A stretch of 64,000 nt of DNA from Salvator merianae (Eukaryota; Chordata; Lepidosauria; Squamata; Teiidae). The stretch covers positions 139,785,609 through 139,849,608 of the forward strand of contig QVOM02000034.1 in NCBI GenBank assembly GCA_003586115.2. The letters run 5' to 3'. The translations under genes and the position numbers were made by a program. How positions within the stretch are numbered: position 1 is the stretch's first letter; each line of letters opens with the position of its first letter. The notes under the pieces were generated by a model. The model ran no database searches, was not told the DNA's origin, and saw nothing but the letters and a program-made list of their open reading frames with translations. Below, piece by piece: positions 11,663 to 23,249 of the stretch.

Positions 11663-12345
11663 TAATTATTAAAGATAAATAACATATAAACAAGCAAACA
11701 GGAACAACTTAAACAGAAACTTAAGTAGAACTGGTGGGAAAAAAATGAGTTCATAAGTAAAAGTATATCCAGAATGGAAGAGTCCGAAGTGTGGTGCAAC
11801 TGGAAATGGTTGCCAGACAGCGTAAAAGTCTATCAAAGCTGTAGAACCTTGCAACTGTTTATATTGACATGCTCTAATTCGAGAGAGAGTAGACCACAAA
11901 CACGTGAGTACCATTACTGAACCGTGAAGCTTTTGTGGCCTTTCCAGCCTTGTACAACAACTTTCCTGGCAGCTGTCAGGAAAAAGTCCAACCTAGTGGT
12001 ACTAGTGGGCTGGATATCATGATGCCAGTTTTGAAGCAAGCAGAGTTCAGATGAGAGTTCAACTTCTACATGTAAAAATTTGTTAAATTCAACAAAGACC
12101 CAATTCCAAAATGAATGTACAAATGCACATTCCCACCACATGTGAAAATAATAGTCTTTGGCTTTATGACAGTGCTAACAGAGAAGGAATACAAAATCAA
12201 TTTGTTTGTTGATGATGTTTTATTGTTTACAAGCTCACCCTTGGATTCTTTTGCCCCTTTACAGAAACTATTGAGTGCCTTTTATGCAGCATCAGGATTA
12301 CAAGTTAAAACAAGCAAATCAATTATCATGTTCCAGTCCATAACA
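11660..12345. mobile_element. L1-like LINE with internal inversion (twin-primed insertion)
   Basis: From 11660 to about 12177 the minus strand encodes the L1 ORF2 C-terminus (YYFHMWWECAFVHSFW, DFFLTAARKVVVQGWKG), close to the copy at 48540-48960. From about 12180 to 12345 the plus strand encodes part of the L1 reverse transcriptase (INLFVDDVLLF, carrying the catalytic DD). The two blocks are in opposite orientation and normally lie several hundred residues apart. The inverted upstream part next to a sense 3' part is the signature of twin priming. The sequence is dead. Confidence 0.75.
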
Positions 12346-15300
12346 CTTTCTGTCCAACTGGCCATAAGTAAGAGAACCTTGTCATGGGCAGAGCAGAGAA
12401 CGTTCTCTCATCTGTTAAACGTTATTTCTACTCCCTCTTTAGAGAGTAATTGGATAGGAACTAGGAATAGCAGCTGTAAATCAGGGATGGCTATTGTGGT
12501 AATCCTGTCCCATCTTATCTATCATCACCCATGATTGCTAGTGATGCTGGAAGTTGTTGTTCATCAATATTAAAAAAAAGTCACACGTGAGACATCCCTG
12601 CTGTAAATGGATAAGCTGAAAAGCTGTAGCAGCTGGTAGCATGGGGAAGCATCTAGAACTGGTGCACAGGAATCCATCAGTGTTATTTGATCTTTGATCC
12701 AAGCCACTCCAGGTTAACTCAGAAAACATTTTACTGTCATATTGTGGTCAGTGCACACATTTTGTTGACAAACCAGTGCACATTGGTTCTGGGCACTTCC
12801 AGCCATGTCCATGGCTGACAGATGCCACAGCTAAGTGCTTGTTTGTACTTAATGTCAACTAAAATAAACCCACAAATCAGCTAGATCCAAGCGCATCATT
12901 CAAGTGGCATCCGTATCTTTATTTCTAAGCAAGGCTTAAGATTGAAAGCTGGATTCCAGGCTGGTCCCTTTCAGTCTCATCACTCCTGACGAAGGCTGTT
13001 AAAACATAACACCACCAACATAACTGAATGTGCAAAGGCTACTTAAAGCAAATAGAATCACACAAGGAATACGCTTTTCTTCTCTGCCTTTGTTAGAACT
13101 ATGCTTTTGCAACAATAAAATAAATCAAATGTCTCCCAAATGTTGTGGACCTGGAGGCACTTGCAGAATTCTGAGAAAGCGGTATGGGTACTGGTAATGA
13201 AGTGTCAAAGCAAGGAAAGATAGAGTGTAAAAGATGGACTTAAAAAATGGAGTTTCTTTCACCTCACTTCTGGCTAGCGCTGAAAACGGAAGAGAATGTG
13301 TCCAATCAAAGGAGCAGAAGAGCAAGTTTAAATCTTATGCAGCAACTAGAGAATGAAGAGGAAATGCCCTGAGCAGAGGGGGAAGAAAACAAGGTTTATG
13401 GAAGGGACATTAGGCAGCTGTGGTTACAAATGGGGCAATGACAACATTATCAGGAGAAAGTCCAAGGTAGCTGCAAACAGGCAAGTGTGTTCTGTCTTTT
13501 AAAATTTGGCTTCCTTTGTACACACAGGATAAAGTTCAATACCCTATCAGTTTGCTTGGTGCGTCATTCCATCACATAGCTCTGTAATCATTTCTACTTA
13601 AAAAAACAGTGCAATTAAAAATGGTGCAATCCATGTACAAGTTCTTAGGCAAATACCCCACTGAAATAAGTGGGAGCTGTGCAAGTGCAAGGCAATTTCC
13701 CCATTTGGATTGGGCATTTTTTGGAATAAAATATCACAGTAGCCATGATAGTCTTCCTGAACCAAATTTCTAGTGATAGTAAAAACTTGTAATGAATAAA
13801 TTGGTGATTTCACTGATGATTCACTGAAGCTGAATTTGGAAGAGTTCCCTGTTATTAGTCAACTTTCAAGCCCTTTCAGTTGACATATTTAGAGGGCCAA
13901 ACTCTGATTCACAAATAAACCTTTAACATTTTCTGAAGTATAGCAGTGGCAAACCATAAAAGCCATGTGTATGAACCAGGTCACTGATACGGCTATTATT
14001 GCGTGGTTTTGAGACAAATTCATGCATTTGGAAGCTACCATGTCTGTGCCCATCGTGAAAAGGAGAAAGGCAAGGGGGCAGTATTAGGCAGGGGAAATGG
14101 GTGTAAAAAATAATATGGGGTGATATGAGAAGGAAGTGGGGATGGAGGCAATGCTGGTTCCTGGGAGACAGCAAAAAAGTAGAAAAATAGTTCTTGAACC
14201 TGGGATGTGTGGGGAGGTAGCACAAGTTGCTGGAGTGAAATAGGGAAATTTAATGTATTTGAAGGAAAGAAAAACACAGAGATGGGGGAAACCATCAGAG
14301 AGACCCCAGTGTAACAAGTAACCCTACACATGGTAGTGTGGGGAGAGGGAGGGAGGGAGAGAAGATAGAGAAAGGTCAGACTAGAAAATCACAGTCCTTT
14401 GACCTCACTGAGACTGAAAATCATCACAATTCCAATGATGCAATAAATGATGTACTGGTCTGTGATCATAACAACAAATTGTTGTTAGTCAACAATGCAA
14501 TAAAAATGCAATCTGTCTTATTATAAGATCCTAATATAAGCTCATCTTTGAAGCCCCCTCCTTGATACCACTTTGGAATACCTTTTCCCAACTTACTCTG
14601 CAAGCATGAGCTTCTATTGTAGAATAAGAATATCTCTGTTGTACCTCTTGGCAAAAAAAAGGCCAGACAGAGAGGAGCATATGCAGAGGCAGTGAAGAGT
14701 GCCATTTTGCATGTAGCCTGTATTAACTTCACATAATACTATGAAAAAAGCCTCCTAAATATGGATGATTAAATTTGCCCTGAGGAGTTAACAACACCAT
14801 TGTATAGAAAGTCATTCTGCATTGAAAATAATCTGTTTCTTAACATTTGTCATGCAACCTTGACCAAGCCATGCTCAACAACTGACTTCTTCTCGCCCCT
14901 TCTTGCTGATTTTTTTTAAAATTTTTTTATTTATTTGCATTTATTAAGTTTCTCTAGTCACCCAATAACCACAGATTATTGTTATAATAAAAATACATTA
15001 AAATATACAACCCCCTCAAATATATAAAACAAAAACATATGCTGGGCTCTACCAGGGACTTTGATTTCTAGCATGGTAGATAATGTTTGTACAACTTAGA
15101 GTTTCATTAATATAGGCAAGTAGCCATGGTAAGAGGGTGACAATTGCTTATCATGGGATGCAGAGTACTTCACATGCAAGCTCTAGATTCTGGTAGGCTA
15201 CCCTAGGGTGATTCGAATTGACCAATCATAAGCTGATGTGTTGATAGGTTTCTTGAAGAAAATTCTGTAACTGATATAAAAACGCTCACCCCCCCCCTGC

Positions 15301-16550
15301 TTCTTTGGATTAAAAGCTTACAGCATTGGATTGAGTCTCTGATTTTGCAAATAAATGGTTTAATTTGCAAATGAATGGCTTTACTTCAACTCTTCATTGT
15401 GCATAGTTTTTTCTAGGAGCTTAATCTAGCAAATACCCTTTCTTTGACAGTTAGATCACATATCTTCATGCTAGTCCATTCCTTCTACTGAAAACGTGAT
15501 TTAGTTTTGCATTTCCCCATGAAGGACAGATCAGCCTTCTGGATGTGAATTCAGACTGGTCAGAGATATGCCCTGATAGGCAATGTAGTTCCGGTGACAT
15601 CATTATCCTTTGTACCAGCTAATCCCAACTGGTTAGCAGAGGGATTGGGAATAAAGGCAGCCAGTTAAAAATATGCAACAATGAGGAATTTTGTTTTATC
15701 ACAAGTGCATTGATTAAAGCTAACACTAAAATATGAAAACTATGAAAGGATCCCTATTTTAAAGCCCTTACTGGCCATGAAAATAGCCTAACACACAGGG
15801 GAAGCAATCTCTATAATTAACTAGCAAGTATGAGAAATAGGTTTTTGGAATCTTTTGAGGAGCAGAAAATCAAAGAAGAGGACAAGAAGAGGTTGTATTC
15901 ATATAAAAGACTTAGGAAAGAAAGATCAGAGACAAAAAAAGAGAGATACCTGTCTATAATGGATCCGGGCTGGATTCAGACTGGCTGCATGCAAAGTGCT
16001 GGGCAGCAACAGATGAATCAACATTTCCCTGAGAGTGGTCAGGCAGGCGGAGGCAGCTCTTTCTCATGTAGGTACCATGGAAGGGAGGGGGAAAATTTTA
16101 ACTGGGCTGTCAAGCAACTCTTGGAGAGGTTCACTAAGCATTGGGGCTCTAGATCGTTATTTTATAATGAAGGTTCCTACTCCCAGTAGAAAAAAAATAA
16201 TTAAAAATAAACATGAACATTTAGTTCACATAATAGGTATGGGAAAGTCAGATTTATCTCAGAAAACGCAAACATTTCTCCAATTTTCATTTTTATCCAG
16301 TCAATCTTTCAAGGAGAGACTACACTTAATTATTAATCCAGTACTTTTATCTAATTAAAATCCATTCTTGCCTCCCCCAAAAAGCTAATTATGGAATTAT
16401 GTTAGGTAAGCAGCCTATTTGTTAGTAAACAGAAAATCTTTACCAAGAAAATGAGGAAAGAAAACACCATTCTTTAACTATAAGCAAGAGTTCATCGAAA
16501 ACCAGAAAAATGTAGAGGACTTGAGTCATGACCACTTTTTGTGTTCTGAC
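12346..16550. other. Unassigned sequence
   Basis: I see no convincing gene. Notable bits: a T-rich tract at about 14908-14940 that could be a retroelement tail; a GGGAGAGGGAGGGAGGGAGAG purine run near 14340; a possible LTR-like stretch at 15270-15420 (TATA-like ATATAAAA, C run, AATAAA); and a 119-residue open frame at 15830-16189, lysine/glutamate-rich then glycine/serine-rich, matching nothing I recognise and lacking splice or homology support. Confidence 0.4.
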
Positions 16551-16618
16551 AGCTGCATCCAGATGTCACCGGAATATCCAAATATAGGCGAATAAATAAG
16601 TGATGTCTGGATGCAGCC
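16551..16618. repeat. 68-bp inverted repeat (miniature TIR element)
   Basis: The left arm AGCTGCATCCAGATGTCAC (16551-16569) and right arm GTGATGTCTGGATGCAGCC (16600-16618) are inverted copies with 17 of 19 matches, separated by 30 bp. This may be a tiny MITE or the ends of a collapsed larger element. No target duplication is clear. Confidence 0.75.
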
Positions 16619-17239
16619 ATTGATAGAGAAATATTCCTCTTTGCTCTTCCTTTATGTGCATTGTGTTATTTTGACAGACTAAAACTCCCATTCTTTCTTT
16701 GATATAACTTCTATCCGTATATGTGAAAAATGATTGTGACTGCCTTCAGTCAGCAAGAGACAATCATGAGATCTGCAGAAGATTCTGCAATTGTGTCTTC
16801 CTCCCCCACCAGGCAGTCGTGGAGTCTTCATGGTGACTGCCTGCTGCATTGTGATTGATCCTCTTGAAAATATCCTTATTCTAGCAAGCGCCTGCCCACT
16901 TCCCTTTGCTGTTTCTCTTGCATTTAACTAGCATCTGGGTATTTTTAAGAGGAACAATCCCGGAAGCAGCAGGCAGATACAGGTAAGTGTTTGTTATTAC
17001 GGGAAATTCAGCATCGTTGCCAGATTTCCCATAATAGTGATATTTCAGGATATCACCTCGATATCTTGGGACCACACTGAGAATGCCACAGAAACATGTG
17101 GCATTCCCAATATAGTTCTGGGAGAATTATAGGTTTTAATCTACTCCTGGAGGTACCCTGTACATAATTTTGCTGGGGGAAGAGGCACATAAACTTAAAG
17201 TTCTAGTGGACTTGCGTTTGATCCTAGATACTCATGCTT
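16619..17239. other. Unassigned sequence
   Basis: No gene recognised. A short inverted pair, GAGAATGCCACA / TGTGGCATTC, sits near 17080-17107. Confidence 0.4.
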
Positions 17240-17790
17240 GAAGGCCCAAATTCCCCTTCCTGTGCAGTCAGTGATTGGATGCAGTCCCAACATTCAAATC
17301 TTGACTTCGCAGGGGCAGGAAAGTCAAACGTTGCCTCTGTACATCCCTGCTGCTGCATCAGAACACTGATTCCCTTGGTGGTGTTACTGGTCATTCATTG
17401 TTTGCTCCTTTTCCCCTTCCAGCCTGTATTCATCCAAGCTGAACTTCAATTCCACATCTACCACACAATAAAGATTCTTAAAGTGCAGATCTCAATTTCT
17501 GCTCCTTTGCAATTGCACTTTCACGCAATTATGCAATTTCAGAGTAGCATAAAAGCAGGGACATTTTTTTAAAGAGGAGAGAATCAGTGTGTGGGGGGGT
17601 CCATTATTGTGACAGTGAAGTTAATGGTTAGCAAACGGACTCTGCCTCACCTCTCCCGGAAACATCACAGCTGAGTGTGTCCCACTATGTAGTTGTGTGG
17701 TACAGGTGGCAAAATTGATAGTGATGTGGGTTATTTGTTGGAGTAAGAGGACTGCACCCCCAAACTGGTGCAGATGAGGCATACACCAAC
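17240..17790 (+). mobile_element. Harbinger-like element H, partial copy (left part)
   Basis: It matches the left half of the H element from its TCCCCTTCCTGTGCAGTC segment through AAGAGGACTGCACCCCC. The first approximately 160 bp and terminal repeat are absent. After about 17790 similarity stops. The right half appears at 19190-19788 in the same orientation, so one H copy may have been split by the L1/hAT insertions between them. Confidence 0.7.
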
Positions 17791-18039
17791 CAGCATGCAG
17801 CTCCACCCCCCTGGCATTCTTGAAGAAAGCTGTACTGTGCTGTTTGCCCTAGAGCCGCTGAAGTACAGTGCCGGTTTTGCATAAAAGTCCTCTTTTAAAA
17901 ACAAAACAAAACATAAAACCTCTATCTTATTCTCAGATGGGTGTGTTCAGATAGATAACCTGTGTTTCTTCCCTCCCTTGTTCAAAAGTTTCTTCTAGAT
18001 TTCTTGTTTCTTGCCTCTCCCAATTTCCCTTCTTCTTCT
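17791..18039. other. Unassigned sequence between H and L1 fragments
   Basis: No clear family assignment. It includes an A-rich stretch near 17898-17915. Confidence 0.3.
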
Positions 18040-18386
18040 GACGTGTATTATTTTGTATTTATTCTTCAAATGCAGTGATAACAAGCTCATTCTCTAATTA
18101 TTGTAGAAAGTCAATAAGGGGTTTCCAGTTTTGAGCAAACTTATCTGCAGTCTTGTTTCTCAATAAGTTAGTCAATTTGTCTATCTCTGTGAGATCCATC
18201 ATTTTAATCAACCAGTCATCTACCGAAGGTATTTTATCTCCTTTCCATTTTTGCACACAGACAATTCTAGCTGCAGTCACCATGTTTTGAGTTAAATCAT
18301 TAATATTATCAAAGTTGCCCCCTACTATATCTAGTAAGTAAAATTCTGGTTTAAAAGGAATGTTCCTAAAAGTCTTCTTTTAATGA
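18040..18386 (-). mobile_element. L1-like LINE, ORF2 C-terminal fragment
   Basis: The minus-strand frame at 18098-18283 reads AARIVCVQKWKGD, then WLIKMMDLTEIDKLTNLL, the recognisable end of squamate L1 ORF2. The frame is open for 61 residues. The hAT element at 18395 inserted next to or within this L1. Confidence 0.75.
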
Positions 18387-18655
18387 AAGGAAACCACCGG
18401 CGTAGCGAGGGTGGGGCGGGGGGGCGGAGTGCCCCGGGCGGCGTGTTGTCCGGGGCATCCGGCCCATGGAGCCACGGCCCCGCCCACCGGCGCCCTCGTC
18501 GCCCTGGCCCGCCCGGCGGCGGACGTGCTCGTCGCTTTGTCGCCCCGTCCCGCGGCGGCCAGCGGTGGCTGGGCTCGTCGCCCGGCCTGCTGGCGTGCGT
18601 GTGGGCGGAGCCAGCGAGCGCGTATGTGTGCAGGCAGGGTTATCGAGGCTGCCGC

Positions 18656-19006
18656 CAGGCGGGCCGGGGTGAGGAGCGCGGCCGACGCCGGGCAGGTCGG
18701 GGCGAGGAGCGAGGCCGCCGGGCGGGCCGGGGCGAGGAGCGCGGCCGCCGCCGGGCGGGCCGGGGCGAGGAGCGAGGCCCCCGCCGGGCAGGGCCGGGGC
18801 GAGGAGCGCGCCCGCCGCCGGGCGGGCCGGGGCGAGGAGCGAGCCCGCCGCCGGGCGGGCCGGGGCGAGGAGCGCGACCCCCGCCGGGCGGGCCGGGGCG
18901 AGGAGCGCGGCGCCGGGCGGGCCGGGGCGAGGAGCGAGGCCGCCGCCGGGCGGGCCGGGGCGAGGAGCGCGGCCCCCGCCGGGCGGGCCGGGGCGAGGAG
19001 CGCGGC
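18656..19006. repeat. GC minisatellite, about 33-bp unit, 11 copies
   Basis: GAGGAGCG recurs 11 times, every 29-34 bp, within a unit built of GGGGCGAGGAGCG followed by a variable GCC-rich part and GGGCGGGCC. Variation in unit length comes from the number of GCC triplets. The array lies wholly inside the hAT element. Confidence 0.9.
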
Positions 19007-19118
19007 ATGCGCACTCGCTGGCCCCGCCCACACGCATGCGCACTCGCTGGCCCTGCCCACACGCACGCGCACTCGCTGGCCCCGCCCACACACATGCGCA
19101 CTCGCTGGCCCCGCCCCT
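19007..19118. repeat. 29-bp tandem repeat, 4 copies
   Basis: Four nearly identical units containing GCGCACTCGCTGGCCC and CGCCCACAC, ending just before the right end of the hAT element. One inverted relative of the unit lies near the left side at about 18593-18627 (GTGTGGGCGGAGCCAGCGAG). Confidence 0.9.
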
Positions 19119-19189
19119 AGCCCCGGGCGTCAAAATGGCTAGTAGCCCTGGGTGTCAAAGCGGCTAGCTACGCCACTGAAGGAAACGTT

Positions 19190-19788
19190 ATTTCTCTTGT
19201 GCATTGCCAAAGAAAAATGGAGGAAACATAGTGTCCTGCTTCTTGCAGAGACAGGAGAGAAAGGAGGAGGTATTTATTTTGCAGGTGGACTGTGGTGACC
19301 AGCCAACTATAGAACAGGGTGTTGCCCAAGGTAAATGAATTATAGGTTCCACTGCATCTTCTGTTTTGTTAAAAAAATTTAAACAGTAAAAAAAAAAAAA
19401 ACAGTTTGAAGGTGTGAAAGAGGACAACATGGCAAAACCCAGGCAATATATGCCAGGTGCTATTCTCTTCCTACCTTGTGAATACCCTTCTGAATACAAT
19501 GCCCACAACAAAGTCTGTTATAGGACTAGAGGAAATGGGAAGTCCTTGCTCTGCATGCCCCCCCCAAGTTTGGTCCTCTCCCAAATAGTGTAATTGCATG
19601 TTCTCACACTGCAAAGTAACATGGGCTAACGATCTGAAACAGCCTGAGAACTCCCTTAATCTGAATGCAAAGTAGTCCTGAGTTCGGCAATTTAGTCCTG
19701 AAAAACTACAGAAAGACAAAACCATATCAGACCAGTGGGAACCGAAGATGGACTGTACACTTATTAAATGCCGAGTCGGAATGTGCCC
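19190..19788 (+). mobile_element. Harbinger-like element H, partial copy (right part)
   Basis: From about 19510 the sequence aligns with the right end of the H element (ACAAAGTCTGT, TGCAAAGTAGTC, CAGACCAGTGGGAACCGAAG, TTATTAAATGCCGAGTCGGA), finishing at about 19788 where the terminal repeat is expected. Similarity between 19190 and 19510 is weaker and includes an A run at 19389-19401. It may pair with 17240-17790. Confidence 0.65.
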
Positions 19789-20969
19789 CAAATGCGCCAA
19801 ATGTTGCCTTGCCTTGGTTAACTGAGACAGGACTATTGTTAGCTGTGAACTTGTGGAAAACATCTAGAGCAGAATAGAGAAACAGCACCATCTAGGGTAT
19901 CTGGGTGGCCATCTGAAAAGCTAAAATGGTCCAAGCAGCAAACCAAAATAACAAGGGTAGCTGTCAAACACAGAAAAGGATATATAAGAATCTGCAACAC
20001 GTGAAAGCAGAGACATAAAGACAGTCTTCAATGTCTGCAAATTAATGTGCAAAACATGAAAAAACCCAGGATGAACTTGAAATCCTACCAATGGAAGGAA
20101 AGAACGACCTGATAGGTATAGCAGAAACCTTTTCTTCTCTTTCCATTACCACAACTGCTACTTCAAGGGGAAAGAAATTCCAGTTTTCTCCCTTTCTAGA
20201 AGTCCAGAAGATTGTCAACATCAAAGGATGGAAATGGATTTTTCTTGTCTTTTAGCAGCAGTGATTGAGAGAAAATCAATCCGTTTTCTGGCAAGAAATA
20301 TTGCTGCCAGCAAAGAGAGGAATTGTGATCTCTTGGGTTCTTAGGAGACTGCCATAGGGAACATGGGACTTGAAATGGAACACAGCTTTCAAAACTTTCT
20401 GACTGTTGTTGTAATGAGATCTAAGGCTGCCTCTGCATAACAGAAGGAAAAGGGCCCTGCTTGGTCAAAATGCTTGCTTCAGCCCCAGTGCTGGGAGGGT
20501 GATGTCTGTATGCCCCTTGGTTCCCAACCTTCACAAACTCCATAGCTGGCTAGTGAAAGCTTCATAACTTTTACGTTTCCATCTGGCCCCATTCAAGGAT
20601 GCACAGAAAATAGCCCTACAAGTGGGCCGTATTCTCAGAGTTGCTTAATGGGATCAGGCAGAAGATGAATGGTAGGAAGGTGGACGGATGGGTTGACTGA
20701 CTGGCATGGGAGGAAGGCTGCCACAGCTGTTCCTCTGCGGCAACTTCCCTTGGAGTGAGTTATCCTGCTTTGCAAAAGAGTTGTATCCATCCTTGGAGGC
20801 AGGTTGTGGGGCTGATTTTTGTGGCCTTTTCTAACCATGCTGACATAGGCTCTGACTGTGGGATCTATGCTATTGTGGACAATTCAATGAAAGCACAAAT
20901 ACAGTTTGCTTCAGTTATTAAAAACAAGGGGAAGAATTTGTTAGGAATAATATGAAAACATAACTATCA
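19789..20969. other. Unassigned sequence
   Basis: No gene or known repeat recognised. Confidence 0.4.
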
Positions 20970-22990
20970 ATATTATAATATCCCCATACAAACTACTGGT
21001 CCAACTACACCTGGAACACTATATAAATTTGGTTCATTGCACCTTGTAAAGTGCCTAGTGTCTTTATGAAATCTGGGGTGTATAAACCCAGTCAATCAGG
21101 ATCTGATAGCAATAATTAGTGATTGGTTAAAAGATAAGAACATAGAGATAAATGACAAGGAGGTGAAAAGAACCCATAGAAGAATGAAAATGAGGGGAAA
21201 ACAAGAGTCATATCCCGATGATATCATAATAGCATTCTCCACAGAAAGAAAAAAGAAACAATTTACAAGCAGTTAAGAGCTATACCTCATTTGGAGTTCA
21301 AAGACAATAAGGTTGGAGTAGTTTTGGACCTTGCATCAGAAACAATTAGACAAATGGTCAAACAGTGTCCCTTCAGTCAACTTTGTCTTTAATAATGGAA
21401 AATTATACAAAACCTGAAATGAAGAAGTTGAAAAGCTGCTAGAGATATTAAAAATAAATTGTCAGGGGAACCCAGAAGATAATGAACAAGAATGGAGGAT
21501 GAAGCTGAAGAAGAGGAAGGAGAACTGGAGGAAACTTTAAATATGTAATATACTGGAGACTAGAAAATTCAAAGAGAAGGGAAGAAATCAGAGCGGCATA
21601 ATATCAAACAAGCTTTGTGAGGCTTGAAAAAAAGGATTAATGTGGTGTAAAAGAGTTAAGGTTATGCTTTAACATATGCCTTAACATATATGTGATATGA
21701 AATAAGATATAAACATAATTGTAAAGGAAGAGGGGGAGAATATACACTTTAAAGTGAAGGATGGGGTGTATTATAATGGAATAGAGTGGAACAGAGTACA
21801 GAAATTTTTCTTTGCAGATTTTTAAAATTTCTTTTGTTTTCTCATTGTCTCAAAAAAGTTCAAAAGTATATAGAGAAGATAAGAATACTGATTGTTTATT
21901 AATATTAGAAAGATTGATGAGTAACTAATGGAATAGAGTTTGTTGAGACAAGGAACTTAATATGTTGTTTGTGCAATGCTTCTTTTTTCTCCACTCTCTT
22001 TACAGAAATCTAATAGAGATGATGATAGAAAGTAAAGAGAATTAAGAAAAAGGGGGAAATAAATAATGTAGAGGTTAGAATAAAGGATAGAATTTAAACA
22101 CTTAATGGGTAGAGACACAGGAAAACCCAGAACTGTTTTTTGAGGTAGTAAGATAGGCAAAGTTTTGCTCATCCGTCATCCATTAAGGGGGTGGGCTTGA
22201 GATTCAGAAGGGGAGAAGGCAGCAGGGAAAGACAGTGTCTAAAATTCCAAATGGAAAAAAAAATGAAGGAAGAAAAGGACAACAATAAATAAGTTAAATT
22301 TTATATCAATTAATGTAAATGGTTTAGGATCCCCATTAAAGAGATATAGTTTACAAAAATTATTAAGAGAAGAAAAGATAAGAGTAGTGATGAGACAAAA
22401 TTAAATTGATGCAAACTAATAAGTGATCCTTACAGTCTGAATACAGGGGAATGAAAAAATGAGAGAAGTAGCAATAATAATGAATAATAATTTTCAGTTG
22501 ATAAACCAGAAGAAGGACAGAGAAGGTAGATATATGCATTTGTCAAAAGAAAACTATATAATGAATTGGTAACATTAGTATCTCTATATGTCCCTAATAA
22601 TGATCAAAAATCATTCTTTGATAAAATGATGATACAGCTTAATAATTTTATAGAAAGGAATTTAATATTAGCAAGTGATTTTAACATTGAGATAATTAAT
22701 CCAAATATTATACAAAGAAATAAGACAACAAAGCAAATATAAGTATTAAAAATAGAATTTGATAAATGTATATGAAAGAAAAGGAATGACAGAACAAAGA
22801 ACTATCTACTTCTCAAATAGACATAAAATGTATACATATTTAGATCATATTTTAGTAAAAGAGGGAAACAGAATTCAAATTAAAAATGTAGAAATGAAAG
22901 GAATTCGGATATCAGATCATGCCCTGATAATACAGAGTCTTTCAAAAAGATGGAACCGATTTGAAATCTCTGTATCTCTGCAACCATGAA
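20970..22990 (+). pseudogene. L1-like LINE, ORF1 C-terminus and ORF2 endonuclease
   Basis: This is the 5' half of an L1. About 21115-21460 encodes a degraded ORF1 nucleic-acid-binding C-terminal region (PDDIIIAFSTERKKKQ, then FKDNKVGVVLDLASETIRQ). About 22290-22990 encodes the ORF2 endonuclease: FISINVNGLGSPLKRYSLQ at the start, LASDFNIEI (the GDFN block, with Gly changed to Ser), a YLDHILV block and ISDHALI (the catalytic SDH). Stops and frameshifts interrupt it, and nothing of the reverse transcriptase follows. A 76-codon frame at 22759-22989 preserves the end of the endonuclease. Confidence 0.8.
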
Positions 22991-23196
22991 CTGCCCATGA
23001 ATGAAACCACTTAAAAGGGCAGGATATAGAGTTGCAAACAGCAGCAGTGACTTCAGTTGAAGAAGACACTTTGAGAGGCATTTGGGACGAATTCAGCTAT
23101 CATCTTGATGCTGTCCATACAGCAAGTGGCGGGTACATAGAGCATTTATAAAATGGTTAGTAGAACTTGAGAACTCGTTAAACAGAAACCTATTTA

Positions 23197-23247
23197 AAAA
23201 AGAAAGAAAGAAAGAAAGAAAGAAAGGAAGGAAGGAAAGAAGGAAGG
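23197..23247. repeat. (GAAA)n/(GGAA)n microsatellite
   Basis: A purine run of GAAA units grading into GGAA units, about 50 bp. Confidence 0.9.
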
Positions 23248-23249
23248 CA

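Larger units (their letters stand above)
18395..19178. mobile_element. GC-rich non-autonomous hAT element
   Basis: A 784-bp element flanked by an exact 8-bp duplication AAGGAAAC (18387-18394 and 19179-19186), the length made by hAT transposases. Its ends are inverted: left CACCGGCGTAGC, right GCTACGCCACTG (10 of 12 match). The body is extremely GC-rich and CpG-rich, unlike its surroundings, and is mostly two tandem arrays. Frames of about 240-255 codons stay open through it on both strands only because the repeat lacks stop codons; they are low-complexity Arg/Gly/Pro/Ala and I do not consider them genes. Confidence 0.9.

Noticed and set aside
15830..16189. 119-codon frame rich in Lys/Glu then Gly/Ser
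   Set aside because: No homology recognised, no splice signals or conserved start context; listed only as part of unassigned sequence.
18366..19142. Several 230-255-codon open frames on both strands
   Set aside because: They run through the GC minisatellite of the hAT element, whose unit has almost no stop codons in any frame; the products are low-complexity Arg/Gly/Pro/Ala.
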